Source of the DNA: Streptomyces sp. DG1A-41 | GTDB taxonomy: Bacteria; Actinomycetota; Actinomycetes; Streptomycetales; Streptomycetaceae | Assembly: GCF_037055355.1 (NCBI RefSeq) | Contig: NZ_CP146350.1 | Location: 8,393,001 to 8,457,000 of the forward strand | Direction: 5' to 3' | Length of the DNA: 64,000 nucleotides | Shown here: one piece after another, positions 1 through 10,924 of the stretch | How the letters are laid out: every line of letters begins with the position of its first letter | Numbering within the stretch: position 1 is the first letter of the stretch | Notes under the pieces: generated by a model | The model's database searches: none | Told to the model about the DNA's origin: nothing | What the model saw: only the letters and a program-made list of their open reading frames with translations | Position numbers and translations under genes: made by a program

Positions 1-108
1 GCCGAAGACGAAATCGGTCCGCCCGGCCGCGTCGGCCGGCACGCAGGAGGTGAGGGCGCCGGCGCCCAGCAGTACGGCCGAGGCCGAAGCGACGCAGATC
101 GCGCGCAT
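1..108 (-). CDS. Lipoprotein, N-terminal fragment (gene runs off window)
   Basis: Only the first 36 codons are present. They start at an ATG at 108 with a good GGAGG ribosome site 8 bases upstream. The residues form a short hydrophobic signal segment ending in a lipobox-like LTSC, with the cysteine near residue 21, and then a polar stretch (VPADAAGRTDFVFG). This suggests a secreted, lipid-anchored protein. The function cannot be judged from this fragment. Confidence 0.6.
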   Translation of the reverse strand, partial: MRAICVASASAVLLGAGALTSCVPADAAGRTDFVFG

Positions 109-330
109 GGTGAAACCTCCGGGTCCCCGAGGAGCAGCCGCGGACCTGTTCCGCTCACGTCACAAATGCACCTCGATGCCCGAAACGCTAAGAATGCTCA
201 CACCGTGGCGCGATCGCAGTAGCGCGAATGGGGTACATGTGTGGGCCGCCTGGGGGAATTCCGTTGACGGGCCGGGGGACGGCGACGGTGTGTCGCTCGC
301 CCCCGGCCCGGTTCCGTGGTGCGGGTGCCG

Positions 331-1095
331 TCAGTCCCCGGTACCCGGGAAGAGGTTCAGGAACGGGTCCGCCGACGCGGTCACGCCCCTGCTGTAGGGC
401 GAGTCGAAGTCCCAGATCAGGAACAGCAGGAAGGCGATCAGCGCCGAGAACACTCCGGCGAGGACCAGTTCACGTGTCGTTCTGCGGATCTGGAGGGCGA
501 AGATCATCCCGATGGTGACCACGGCTCCGATGATCAGCCCGAACCACACCACGCCCGGCATGGTCTCCCCGGTCGACTCCGCCCGGGCGATCCGGGCCTG
601 GCTGGCCGCGGTCACCTGGTCGAGGAGCGGCTGGTAGGCCTGGGCCTCGAAGTCCGTCTTCGGCTGGTAGTCGGTGACGTCCTGGCGGAGGCGCTCGAAG
701 AGCTCACCGCCGCGCTCGGTGACCTGTTCCTTGTCGGCCATGGTGTCCCACTCGGTGGTGACGACGTGGCTCACGTACGCATGGATGTCGTCCCGGATGC
801 GGTCGCGTACGTCGTCCGGGTAGACCCGGACCCGCTCCGAGATCTCGTGCAGCGCGGTGGCCTCCGCCTGGACGTGGTCCTGGGCGGCGCTGCGCCCCTC
901 CCAGACACCGGCGATCGCCAGACCCAGGACGATGGCGTACACGACGCCGATCCACATCGTCATGTACTCGATGACGTCCGGGGTCTCACTGGGGTCCTCG
1001 TCGTCGGACGCCGTGCGATGGCGTACGAGGGTGATGACGACCACCACGGCACAGGCGGCCAGCATCGCGAGGGTGAGAACGAGCCATTCCGGCAA
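331..1095 (-). CDS. DUF4239 (bestrophin-like) membrane protein
   Basis: A 254-residue integral membrane protein. It has an N-terminal membrane segment (about 4-24), a second around 47-65, a long acidic amphipathic middle region, and two C-terminal segments (about 180-235, including IGAVVTIGMIFALQI and VFSALIAFLLFLIWDF). This layout is that of the DUF4239 family, which is distantly related to bestrophin-like channels and common in Streptomyces, but has no proven substrate. It is followed on the same strand by the DNA of window position 108. The assignment to the family rests on recognised sequence pattern; the function is unknown. Confidence 0.75.
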   Translation of the reverse strand: MPEWLVLTLAMLAACAVVVVITLVRHRTASDDEDPSETPDVIEYMTMWIGVVYAIVLGLAIAGVWEGRSAAQDHVQAEATALHEISERVRVYPDDVRDRIRDDIHAYVSHVVTTEWDTMADKEQVTERGGELFERLRQDVTDYQPKTDFEAQAYQPLLDQVTAASQARIARAESTGETMPGVVWFGLIIGAVVTIGMIFALQIRRTTRELVLAGVFSALIAFLLFLIWDFDSPYSRGVTASADPFLNLFPGTGD

Positions 1096-1119
1096 GAGAT
1101 GCCTCCAGAGCTTCAGGGA

Positions 1120-1767
1120 TCAGCGCGGGCGCAGCGCGGCGACGGCGACCACCGCGGGCACGGTGACGAGCAGGACGAAGGTGAGCGGCGACAGGGTGTT
1201 GCTCGCCGGTCGTGGCCGTGGCGAGGCGCGGTACCGCGGGTAACGCACGGGCGTCGCGGACGGACGCGGGGTGGGCTTCGCCGACGGCTTCGGCACCGGC
1301 TTCGGTGCCGGGGCGGGGGGTGGAGGAGGGACGGGCCTGGGGGCCGGCCGGGGCGGCGCCGCCGGGCGTGGAGCGGGCGGCGGAGACGGAGCCGGCGGCT
1401 CCGGTCTGGCCGTGGGGGGCGGTTTCGGGGGCGGGGGCGAGGGTGAAGGCGGCGGTGGTGTCGGAGTCGGTGACGGAGTCGGCTTCGGCGGCGGAGGCGT
1501 CGGGGTCGGCGGAGGCGTCGGTGTGGGCGTGGGCGTGGGGGTCGGTGTGGGTGGAGGGCACGGCGGCTTGGTCGGCCAGGTCGTCCTGCTTCCGGCGATC
1601 GCCACCGCCTCCGTGCCGTCCGGCCCCGTCGAGGCGTACGCGCAGGCGTCGGCCACCGCCACTCCGGCCGGTGCGCCGACGAGTGCCCAGGTCAGCGTCG
1701 CCACCGCCAAGGCCCTTGCGGCGAGGGCGGATTGCGTCGATAGGGGTCCATGCACGACGGAGATCAT
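1120..1767 (-). CDS. Proline-rich secreted protein with C-terminal membrane anchor
   Basis: A 215-residue protein starting at an ATG at 1767 behind an AAGG site. Open reading continues upstream, but that part has no protein-like composition. The N-terminus is a signal sequence (about residues 15-37, LAVATLTWALVGAPAGVAVA). A small domain with one cysteine follows, then about 110 residues of Pro/Thr/Lys/Ser repeats (TPTPTP, PPPPKP) of a kind that spans peptidoglycan, and a C-terminal membrane segment ending in a basic RPR. I infer a wall-spanning, membrane-anchored surface protein. The function is unknown. The gene lies 24 bp upstream of the DUF4239 gene and may be cotranscribed with it. Confidence 0.6.
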   Translation of the reverse strand: MISVVHGPLSTQSALAARALAVATLTWALVGAPAGVAVADACAYASTGPDGTEAVAIAGSRTTWPTKPPCPPPTPTPTPTPTPTPPPTPTPPPPKPTPSPTPTPPPPSPSPPPPKPPPTARPEPPAPSPPPAPRPAAPPRPAPRPVPPPPPAPAPKPVPKPSAKPTPRPSATPVRYPRYRASPRPRPASNTLSPLTFVLLVTVPAVVAVAALRPR

Positions 1768-2026
1768 GAACCTTGTGCGGCAGGGACGCGCCGGAGCGCA
1801 AGGGGATTGCCCCGAAAGAGGGATATCCGGGTGCCGGAGGTTTGATGGGCGGCCGCCCGCAAGCCTTCGAGGCGAACCCGTGTGCCGTGACGAGCGGCGG
1901 CCGTCACGGGTTCCGGAAAGAAATTTGGCCGGTGGTTGAACACCATCACGCCTCCCGTGCGTACTCATGGCCGTGCGGCGGCGCAGCAGGGCGCTGCAAC
2001 ACCCTTGCGATTATGGGGAGTTGACG

Positions 2027-3001
2027 ATGAAGACCTCCTGGCGGAGCGCCTCACTCGTGGCGAGCGCCGCGGCGGTCCTGGCGCTGACGACGGCGTGCGG
2101 TCAGGACAGCCCACCGGCGGCCAGCCAGAACGTGGGCGCCTCGGCAGCGCCCGGGGACTACGGAAGCATCGGCACCGGGAACGGAGTGGGCGGCACCGCG
2201 GGCGGCCAGCAGGCCGCGCCGAGCCCTTCCAGCCCGTCGAACCCTGCGGGCAAGCTGTCCGTCGCCACCGCCGAGGAGGTCGGCAAGGTGGTGACCGACA
2301 GCCTGGGGCTCACCCTGTACCGGTTCGACCAGGACACCGACCAGCCGCCCAAGTCGAACTGCGACGGCGACTGCGCCAAGACCTGGCCGCCGGTGCCCGC
2401 GGACGACGCGGAGGCCGGCGAGGGCATCGACAAGTCGCTTCTCGGCTCGGTCACCCGGGCCGACGGCACCAAGCAGCTGACGGTCGGCGGCTGGCCGGCC
2501 TACCGCTACGCCAAGGATGTCAACGCCGGTGACGTCAAGGGCCAGGGCGTGGGCGGGAAGTGGTACGCGCTGGCCCCCGACGGCAAGAAGGCGCAGGGGG
2601 GCGGGGCCGGCGGCGAGGGCACCGAGGCGCTGCCCGGGCTGTCCACCCGTAACGATCCCAAGCTGGGCGAGATCGTCGTCGACAAGAACGGCATGACCGT
2701 CTACCGGTTCAAGAAGGACGAGGCCTGGCCCAAGCCCGTCTCCAACTGCACCGGCGAGTGCCTGGAGAAGTGGCCGCTCGTGGAGCCCGTCGACTTCGCC
2801 GACACCAAGGGCATCCAGGAGAAGGGCTACATGATCTTCGACCGGACCGACGGCAAGGGCGAGCAGCAGACGATCAACTGCTCGCCGATCTACACCTTCG
2901 CCGGTGACAAGGCTCCCGGCGACACCAACGGCCAGGGCGTCGGCGGCACCTGGTACGCCGTGCGGCCCGACGGGAAGCTGGTCGGCGCCTCGGAGAAGTA
3001 G
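2027..3001 (+). CDS. Lipoprotein with duplicated secreted repeat (Lipoprotein_15 / COG4315)
   Basis: The start is an ATG at 2027 preceded by GGGGAG six bases upstream; the open frame reaches further back without coding character. The product has 324 residues: a signal peptide with lipobox TTAC (Cys24), a Gly/Ser-rich linker, and two copies of a module, each with a YRF strand and a paired-cysteine segment (SNCDGDCAKTWPP near 105 and SNCTGECLEKWPL near 245). Both modules end in a GVGGxWYA strand. This is the secreted repeat PF03640/COG4315, common in Streptomyces, whose role is not established. A strong hairpin terminator follows at 3051. Confidence 0.85.
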   Translation: MKTSWRSASLVASAAAVLALTTACGQDSPPAASQNVGASAAPGDYGSIGTGNGVGGTAGGQQAAPSPSSPSNPAGKLSVATAEEVGKVVTDSLGLTLYRFDQDTDQPPKSNCDGDCAKTWPPVPADDAEAGEGIDKSLLGSVTRADGTKQLTVGGWPAYRYAKDVNAGDVKGQGVGGKWYALAPDGKKAQGGGAGGEGTEALPGLSTRNDPKLGEIVVDKNGMTVYRFKKDEAWPKPVSNCTGECLEKWPLVEPVDFADTKGIQEKGYMIFDRTDGKGEQQTINCSPIYTFAGDKAPGDTNGQGVGGTWYAVRPDGKLVGASEK

Positions 3002-3050
3002 GGAAACCTCCCCCAGGGTTGATCATCTCCTCCACCCGACGGAGCCGACC

Positions 3051-3091
3051 CGGTCCGCCCCTCCGTGACTCACGGCGGGGCGGACCGTTTT
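3051..3091 (+). terminator. Strong hairpin terminator with T-run
   Basis: The arm CGGTCCGCCCC (3051-3061) pairs with GGGGCGGACCG (3077-3087). Inside it CCGTG pairs with CACGG around an ACT loop, so about 16 pairs form with one mismatch. TTTT follows at 3088-3091. It sits 50 bp after the lipoprotein stop. Confidence 0.85.
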
Positions 3092-3269
3092 GACGTGCTC
3101 GGACACTGTTCGTCGTATGTTCGAAGGGCATGCACGCGGGTATCAATTCGGCACGTGCCGCAGGCAGTGACCGGGAACGGATGGTCATTTTCCGTTTCGG
3201 GTCGCTCCATTGGCGGGCGATCAGTAGCCTCTGCTCGAACACCGGATCGCCTACGCCTTGGAGAGATAG

Positions 3270-4082
3270 ATGGAGCGTCCCGCCTGGGCCCCGCGGAGCA
3301 TCGACATCTCGGTGCCCAGCGTCTCCCGGATGTACGACTACTACCTGGGCGGATCGCACAACTTCGAGGTCGACCGGGAAGCGGCCCGCAGGGCCATGGA
3401 GTTCATGCCGGGACTCCCCAAGATCATGCAGGCGAACCGGGCGTTCATGCGCCGCGCCGTGCGCTATGCGGCCGAGCAGGGCATCAGCCAGTTCCTGGAC
3501 ATCGGTTCCGGCATCCCCACCTTCGGCAATGTGCACGAGGTGGCCCAGGCCGCCCGCCCCGGCGCGCGCGTGGTGTACGTCGACCACGACCCGGTGGCCG
3601 TGGCGCACAGCCAGGCGGTCCTTCAGTGCAACGACGACGCGGACATCGTGGCCGCGGACCTCCGCAAGCCCCAGGAGATCCTGCGCAGCCCCGAGGTGGA
3701 GCGGCTGATCGACCTGAATCAGCCAGTGGCGCTGCTCCTCGTTGCCATACTGCACTTCGTGGAAGACGAAGACGACCCGTACGGGGCGGTGGCCGAGCTG
3801 GGCGAGGCGCTCGCGCCCGGCAGCCTGCTCGTGCTCACCCATGCCTCGTACGAGGGCATCCCGCTGCCGCCGGAGCGGGCCGGGGGCGCGGTGAACGTCT
3901 ACCAGGACATCCGCAACCCGCTGATCATGCGCTCGCGCGAGGAGATCGCGCGGTTCTTCAAGGGGTACGACATGGTGGAACCCGGACTGGTGGCGATGCC
4001 GCGCTGGCGGCCCGACACCGCACCGGAGGACGAGGATCCGTATGCGTTCTCCGGTTTCGCGGGCGTGGGGCGTACGGCGTGA
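3270..4082 (+). CDS. SAM-dependent methyltransferase, PF04672 (DUF574) family
   Basis: A 270-residue protein with the hallmarks of the Streptomyces-abundant Methyltransf_19 family. It has the N-terminal signature SRMYDYYLGGSHNFEVDREA, a glycine-rich SAM loop (FLDIGSGIPT, about 76-85), the acidic ribose-binding segment VVYVDHDPVAVA, and the late motif VLTHASYEG. The substrate is unknown; members often sit beside signalling genes. Its stop codon overlaps the GTG of the downstream rmdA-like gene (GTGA at 4079-4082), so the two are translationally coupled. That suggests the methyltransferase is made with, and may act with, the c-di-GMP enzyme (inference). Confidence 0.85.
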   Translation: MERPAWAPRSIDISVPSVSRMYDYYLGGSHNFEVDREAARRAMEFMPGLPKIMQANRAFMRRAVRYAAEQGISQFLDIGSGIPTFGNVHEVAQAARPGARVVYVDHDPVAVAHSQAVLQCNDDADIVAADLRKPQEILRSPEVERLIDLNQPVALLLVAILHFVEDEDDPYGAVAELGEALAPGSLLVLTHASYEGIPLPPERAGGAVNVYQDIRNPLIMRSREEIARFFKGYDMVEPGLVAMPRWRPDTAPEDEDPYAFSGFAGVGRTA

Positions 4083-6223
4083 TCGCGGAACCGGACGGGC
4101 CGGAGGACAGACTGCGCCGGTTCGCGACGATCTGGAGCCGGGCCGTCTTCCCGGTGACCTCGACGTCGTCGACCCGGCCGGAGTTCGAGGAGGAACTGCT
4201 TCCGCTGGCCCGGAGGTTGAGCGAGGCGCTGCTGGCACGGGCCTTCGACGCCGACGAGGGCAGGGCGGTGGGCGCCGCTCTCGTGGACGCGCACTGCACC
4301 GACCCGGAGGCGCTCAGCCGCACGCTGGACTGCGTGGACGCCTACCTCGTCCTGTACTGCGGCGGCGACGGCGACCAGGAGGGCCTGCGGGCGCGCTCCG
4401 CACGCCTCCAGCACGCGATGGCCGCCGGCTTCGCGCAGGCCCTGCGCGAGCGGACCCTGGCCGAGCAGGAGGCCATCGCCCAGGCCGCCCTCCGGGCGCA
4501 GGGTGTGGTGGCACAGGCCCTGCACGCGACCGAGGCCCGCTTCCGCGCCGTCTTCGAGGGCGCGGCCATAGGCATCGGCATGGCCGACCTCGAGGGCAAC
4601 ATCCTCCAGGTCAACGGCGCGCTGCTGCGCATGTTCGGGGTCTCCGAGCAGACGATGCGCAGCCGCAACGTCATGGAGTGGACCCACCCCGACGACGCGC
4701 CGCAGACCTGGCGGCTCTACGACGAACTCGTGCGCGGCGAGCGTGAGCACTACCACGTGGAGAAGGCGTTCTACCGCCCTGACGGAACGGTCCTGTGGAC
4801 CAACCTGACGGTCTCTCTGCTGCGGGACGCCGACGGCAGTCCGCAGTACCAGCTCGCGCTCATGGAGGACACCACCGAGCGACGGCTGCTCAATCTGAGG
4901 CTGCGTTACGAGGCCACGCACGACGCGCTGACCGGGCTGCCGAACCGCACCTTCTTCTTCGAGCGCCTGGAGAAGGCACTGGGCGCCGGGAAGGGCCAGC
5001 GGTTCGGGCTGTGCTACCTCGACCTCGACGGCTTCAAGACCATCAACGACAGCCTCGGCCACGCGGCCGGCGACCGGCTGCTGGTGGAGGTCGCCGACCG
5101 GCTCCAGTCCTGCGCCACCGCGCCCGGCGAGATGGTCGCCCGGCTGGGCGGCGACGAGTTCGTGGCACTGACCACGGGCCCCGACACCCAGCGCGAGGTC
5201 GACGAGCTCGCCACGCGCATCATGAACGCCCTGCTCGCGCCGATCAGCGTCGACGGCCGGGAGCTGACCGTGCGCGGCAGCATCGGCATCGTCGAGGGCC
5301 CGGCCGGGGAGCGCAGCCCGGCGGAGGTGCTGCGCAGCGCCGACATCACCATGTACCGGGCCAAGTCGGCGGGCGGCAACCGCTTCGAGCTCGCCGACCC
5401 GGAGGCGGACGCCCGCGCCATCACCCGGCACGGGCTGACCACGGCGCTGCCGACGGCCCTGGAGCGGGGCGAGTTCTTCATCGAGTACCAGCCGCTGGTC
5501 CATCTCGGCGACGGCAGTGTGCGCGGTGCGGAGGCCCTGGTGCGCTGGCTGCACCCGCAGCACGGGGTGCTCGGCCCGGACCGGTTCATCCCGCTCGCGG
5601 AACACACGGGGCTGATCGTGCCGCTGGGCCGGTGGGTCCTGGAACAGGCGGTGCGGCAGGCCCGCGAGTGGCGGGAACTGCACGGTGGCGCGGAGGCCGT
5701 GGGCCCGCTGCGGATCAACGTCAACCTCTCGCCCTGCCAGCTGACCCACCCCGGCCTGGTCCAGGACACCGTCGACATCCTGGAGCGCACGGGCGTGGCA
5801 CCCGACGCGCTGTGCCTGGAGGTCACGGAGTCCGCCCTGATCGGCGCGGACGACGACCTGCTGAAGCCGTTGCGGCGCCTGGCGGAGATGGGTGTCGACA
5901 TCGCCCTGGACGACTTCGGGACCGGTTACTCCAACCTCGCCAACCTGCGCCGGCTGCCGGTGAGCGTCCTGAAGCTGGACCGCTCCTTCACCCAGAGCAT
6001 GCAGCAGTTCCCGGCCGACCCCGTCGACCTCAAGATCGTCGAGGGGATCGTCTCGCTGGCCCACAGTCTGGATCTCGCGGTGACGGTCGAGGGCGTCGAG
6101 ACGGGCGCGCAGGCGGAGCAGTTGCGGATCCTGGGCTGCGACACCGCCCAGGGCTGGTACTACGCCCGCCCCGGCCCGCCGGAGAGGCTGCACGAGCTGG
6201 CACTGGCGGACGCGACGGGCTGA
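4079..6223 (+). CDS. rmdA: PAS-GGDEF-EAL cyclic-di-GMP enzyme, RmdA type
   Basis: A 714-residue cytoplasmic protein starting at a GTG that overlaps the upstream stop. The domains are an N-terminal helical region (1-150), a PAS/PAC sensor (about 152-265), GGDEF (about 278-440) and EAL (about 455-710). The GGDEF motif is intact (RLGGDEF, 357-361). The EAL catalytic set is also intact: EALVR (484-488), the DDFGTGYSNL loop, KLDRSF and VEGVET. No inhibitory RxxD site is obvious just before GGDEF. The architecture matches RmdA of S. coelicolor (SCO0928), a phosphodiesterase that influences development. Both half-enzymes look potentially active here. Confidence 0.85.
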   Translation: MIAEPDGPEDRLRRFATIWSRAVFPVTSTSSTRPEFEEELLPLARRLSEALLARAFDADEGRAVGAALVDAHCTDPEALSRTLDCVDAYLVLYCGGDGDQEGLRARSARLQHAMAAGFAQALRERTLAEQEAIAQAALRAQGVVAQALHATEARFRAVFEGAAIGIGMADLEGNILQVNGALLRMFGVSEQTMRSRNVMEWTHPDDAPQTWRLYDELVRGEREHYHVEKAFYRPDGTVLWTNLTVSLLRDADGSPQYQLALMEDTTERRLLNLRLRYEATHDALTGLPNRTFFFERLEKALGAGKGQRFGLCYLDLDGFKTINDSLGHAAGDRLLVEVADRLQSCATAPGEMVARLGGDEFVALTTGPDTQREVDELATRIMNALLAPISVDGRELTVRGSIGIVEGPAGERSPAEVLRSADITMYRAKSAGGNRFELADPEADARAITRHGLTTALPTALERGEFFIEYQPLVHLGDGSVRGAEALVRWLHPQHGVLGPDRFIPLAEHTGLIVPLGRWVLEQAVRQAREWRELHGGAEAVGPLRINVNLSPCQLTHPGLVQDTVDILERTGVAPDALCLEVTESALIGADDDLLKPLRRLAEMGVDIALDDFGTGYSNLANLRRLPVSVLKLDRSFTQSMQQFPADPVDLKIVEGIVSLAHSLDLAVTVEGVETGAQAEQLRILGCDTAQGWYYARPGPPERLHELALADATG

Positions 6224-6229
6224 GCCGAC

Positions 6230-6300
6230 TCCAGGGGCGCGGGGCTGTACTCGACATGCGGCTCCGCCGCGCGGGCGCGGGCAACCACAACGCTCCCGGG
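6230..6300. repeat. Dispersed Streptomyces-type intergenic repeat (GGGGCGCGGGGCTGT...)
   Basis: The gap between the convergent rmdA and LysR genes begins with AGGGGCGCGGGGCTGTACTC and continues with a palindromic GCGGCTCCGCCGCG core near 6258-6272. This wording recurs between genes in many Streptomyces chromosomes (recognised from general knowledge). It could also form a bidirectional terminator. Confidence 0.5.
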
Positions 6301-6347
6301 CTCTCGCACGGCGCACTCGCACACAGCGGCGCTCCCCAAAGAGCTCC

Positions 6348-7232
6348 TCACCGCTCAAGCAGCATCCGCTGCAACTCCCGGGCAGCCCGAGGCGGAGCCA
6401 CATCGCTGCGGTGCGCCAGCGCGATCGTGCGGTGGAGGCCGGGTCTGGCCAGCGGAGTCACCCGCAGACCACGACCCGACCTCGCCGCCACCATCCGCGG
6501 TACAACGGCAACCCCCAACCCGGCCCGCACAAAACCCAGCACCGCGTCCATCTCTCCGCCCTCCACCGCGAAGTCCGGCTCGAACCCTTCCGCGCGGCAC
6601 GCCGCCACGGTCAGTTCACGCAGGTCGTAGCCGTGCCGGAACATCACCAGGCGCTCGCCCTCCAGGTCGGCGATGCGTACGGTGCGCCGGCCCCGGCCGG
6701 GCCCCGGCGCGTCCGGGGAGGAGACCACGACCAGGTCCTCGCGCAGCAGCTCCACCGTGGTCAGCGCCGGGGACGGCGTCGGCAGGGGGAGAACCACCAG
6801 GGCGAGATCCAGGGCGCCGCGTGCCAGCTCCCGCACCAGGTCGTGCGAACCGCCCTCCTCGATCAGCAGCCGGACGCCCGGATAGCGGTCGTGGAAGGCA
6901 CGCAGCACATCCGGCAGCAGGCCCGTGCACAGGCTGGGCGTGGCACCGAGCCGCACCCGCCCCCGCCGCAGCTGCACCAGCTCCAGCACCTCGTGCCGGG
7001 CCGTGTCCGCGTCCGCCAGGATGCGCCGCGCCAGGGGGAGCAGGGCCTCCCCGGCGTCCGTGAGCGTGATGTTGCCGCGTGCCCGCAGGAACAGGTCCGC
7101 TCCCAGCTCCCGCTCCAGCGACTTGATCTGCTGCGACAGCGACGGCTGCGCGACGTGGACCAGATCGGCGGCCCGGGTGAAGTGCCGGGTCTCGGCGACG
7201 GCCACGAAGTACTGGAGCTGGTGGAACTGCAT
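6348..7232 (-). CDS. LysR-family regulator next to the sdh operon
   Basis: A 294-residue LysR-type regulator. The start chosen is MQFHQLQYFVAVAE at 7232; the longer open frame upstream runs into the divergent sdh promoter. The winged helix occupies about residues 1-60 (FTRAADLVHVAQPSLSQQIKSLERELG) and is followed by the linker helix and a two-lobed effector domain (about 90-290). It diverges from the succinate dehydrogenase operon, with 82 bp between the start codons and a textbook T-N11-A palindrome inside (7242-7256). It probably controls that operon and itself, responding to an unknown small molecule. Confidence 0.9.
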   Translation of the reverse strand: MQFHQLQYFVAVAETRHFTRAADLVHVAQPSLSQQIKSLERELGADLFLRARGNITLTDAGEALLPLARRILADADTARHEVLELVQLRRGRVRLGATPSLCTGLLPDVLRAFHDRYPGVRLLIEEGGSHDLVRELARGALDLALVVLPLPTPSPALTTVELLREDLVVVSSPDAPGPGRGRRTVRIADLEGERLVMFRHGYDLRELTVAACRAEGFEPDFAVEGGEMDAVLGFVRAGLGVAVVPRMVAARSGRGLRVTPLARPGLHRTIALAHRSDVAPPRAARELQRMLLER

Positions 7233-7241
7233 GCTCGTACG

Positions 7242-7256
7242 ATAGCCCCGGCCTAT
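7242..7256. promoter_or_regulatory. LysR-type operator (T-N11-A dyad)
   Basis: ATAGCCCCGGCCTAT has inverted arms ATAG/CTAT, with T7243 and A7255 separated by exactly 11 bases, the LysR consensus. It sits 10 bp from the LysR start codon and 59 bp upstream of the sdh operon start, which suits autorepression and sdh control. Confidence 0.7.
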
Positions 7257-7314
7257 GGAATCAAGCCGCACCATGTCTTGGACCGATCGGATCCGCGTCC
7301 GTAGCGTCTGTGCC

Positions 7315-8019
7315 ATGGCTCTGGCAACGCGGACGGACCGACGGCCGTCCATGGCACGCACCGTGTGGCACTCCACCCTCGGCAAGAAGACCGTGATGGC
7401 GGTCAGCGGGCTGATCATGCTGCTGTACCTGGTCGTCCACATGATCGGGAACCTGAAGATCTTCTTCGGGGCCGGCGAGTTCGACCACTACGCCCACTGG
7501 CTGCGCACCGTCGGCGAGCCCTTCATGCACTACGAGTGGACGCTGTGGCTGGTCCGGATCGTGCTGGTGGCCGCCGTGGTCGCCCACGCCGTGTCCGCGT
7601 ACCAGCTCAGCCGTCGCGACATCCGGGCCCGGCCCAGCAAGTACGTGCACAAGAGGCCGCGGGCGAGCTACGCGACGCGCACCATGCGGTGGGGCGGGAT
7701 CATCCTCGGGCTGTTCATCGTCTGGCACATCCTGGACCTGACGACCGGCACCGTGCACCCCGGCTTCCGGCCCGGCCACCCGTACCAGAACGTCGTGGAC
7801 ACCTTCTCCACCTGGTACGGCAACGTCATCTACATCGTCGCGATGCTCGCGCTCGGCCTGCACGTCCGGCACGGCTTCTGGAGCGCCGCCCAGACCCTGG
7901 GCGCCGGCAGCCGCACCCGCGACCGTGCCCTGAAGACCGTCGCCAATGCCCTCGCGCTGCTGCTCACGGCCGGTTTCATCGCCGTCCCCGTGGGCGTCAT
8001 GACCGGAGTGGTGAGCTGA
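7315..8019 (+). CDS. sdhC: Succinate dehydrogenase cytochrome b subunit
   Basis: A 234-residue membrane protein with five predicted membrane helices, the single-anchor type found with Bacillus-like SdhA. Histidines that could hold heme b lie in the helices ([38 protein letters not shown]). The start [10 protein letters not shown] at 7315 is chosen because the 20 codons upstream overlap promoter DNA. It is the first gene of an sdhCAB operon; sdhA begins 3 bp after its stop. Its job is to anchor the catalytic subunits on the cytoplasmic membrane face and pass electrons to menaquinone. Streptomyces often carry two sdh sets, and I cannot tell whether this is the main one. Confidence 0.9.
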   Translation: MALATRTDRRPSMARTVWHSTLGKKTVMAVSGLIMLLYLVVHMIGNLKIFFGAGEFDHYAHWLRTVGEPFMHYEWTLWLVRIVLVAAVVAHAVSAYQLSRRDIRARPSKYVHKRPRASYATRTMRWGGIILGLFIVWHILDLTTGTVHPGFRPGHPYQNVVDTFSTWYGNVIYIVAMLALGLHVRHGFWSAAQTLGAGSRTRDRALKTVANALALLLTAGFIAVPVGVMTGVVS

Positions 8020-8021
8020 AG

Positions 8022-9967
<1,946 letters not shown>

Positions 9968-9971
<4 letters not shown>

Positions 9972-10717
9972 AGCTCACCCTGCGCGTCTGGCGGCAGAAG
10001 AACGCCGACGCCGACGGCACGATGTCCACGTACGAGGTGGACGGCATCTCGCCCGACATGTCGTTCCTGGAGATGCTCGACACGCTCAACGAGAAGCTCA
10101 TCCTCAAGGGCGAGGACCCAGTCGCCTTCGACCACGACTGCCGCGAGGGCATCTGTGGCGCGTGCTCGCTGGTGATCAACGGCGATGCGCACGGGCCCGA
10201 GCGGACCACTACCTGTCAGCTGCACATGCGGTCGTTCAAGGACGGCGACACGATCGACATCGAGCCGTGGAGGGCGTCCGCGTTCCCGGTGATCAAGGAT
10301 TTGGTCGTCGACCGTTCGGCGTTCGACCGGATCATCCAGGCCGGTGGGTACATCACCGCGCCGACGGGTGCGGCTCCCGAAGCACATGCCACGCCGGTGC
10401 CGAAGCCGGACGCCGACTTCGCCTTCGAACACGCCGAGTGCATCGGATGCGGTGCGTGTGTCGCGGCGTGCCCGAACGGTGCGGCGATGCTGTTCACGTC
10501 CGCCAAGATCAACCATTTGAACGTGCTGCCGCAGGGGGCGCCCGAGCGCGAGACGCGGGTGCTGGACATGGTGGCGCAGATGGACGAGGAAGGGTTCGGC
10601 GGATGCACCCTCACGGGAGAGTGCGCCACCGCCTGTCCCAAGGGCATTCCGCTCATGTCCATCACCGGCATGAACAAGGAGTGGCTGCGGGCCACGCGGA
10701 AGGTGAGCAAGCGGTAG
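9968..10717 (+). CDS. sdhB: Succinate dehydrogenase iron-sulfur subunit
   Basis: A 249-residue electron-transfer subunit. The [2Fe-2S] ligands appear as CREGICGAC with a later cysteine (C58, C63, C66, C83). The ferredoxin-like half holds [12 protein letters not shown] (158-169) and [14 protein letters not shown] (213-225), providing the [4Fe-4S] and third clusters. The start ATG overlaps the sdhA stop by 4 bp. It carries electrons from FADH2 in SdhA to the membrane anchor. A perfect GC-rich hairpin 40 bp downstream ends the operon. Confidence 0.95.
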
Positions 10718-10757
10718 TGCCGGGCAGGTAGAACGTTCGCCGTCTGGTGCGGACGGG

Positions 10758-10785
10758 CGGGGCCGGTTGGTGCTCACCGGCCCCG
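10758..10785 (+). terminator. Hairpin terminator of the sdh operon
   Basis: CGGGGCCGGT (10758-10767) pairs perfectly with ACCGGCCCCG (10776-10785) around an 8-base loop. There is no T-run, as is usual in Streptomyces. Confidence 0.8.
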
Positions 10786-10924
10786 TCTCGCCCTTCCGGG
10801 CGCCTGGCATTCAACCTCCCGGCATCCGCGCTCCTGGCACTGGTCACGCGAAGGTCAGGCGGCATGGGCACAACAGTGGCGGCGGCACCGCTCGCCGCCC
10901 CCGGCCCGTGACCAGGAGAGAGCC

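Noticed and set aside
1271..1939. Long glycine/valine-rich open frame on the plus strand
   Set aside because: It is the antisense shadow of the proline-rich protein gene (PT/PP repeats read backwards).
3065..4078. N-terminal extension of the c-di-GMP protein (338 extra codons)
   Set aside because: It overlaps the methyltransferase gene in another frame and has shadow-like composition. The GTG at 4079 with GTGA overlap is the natural start.
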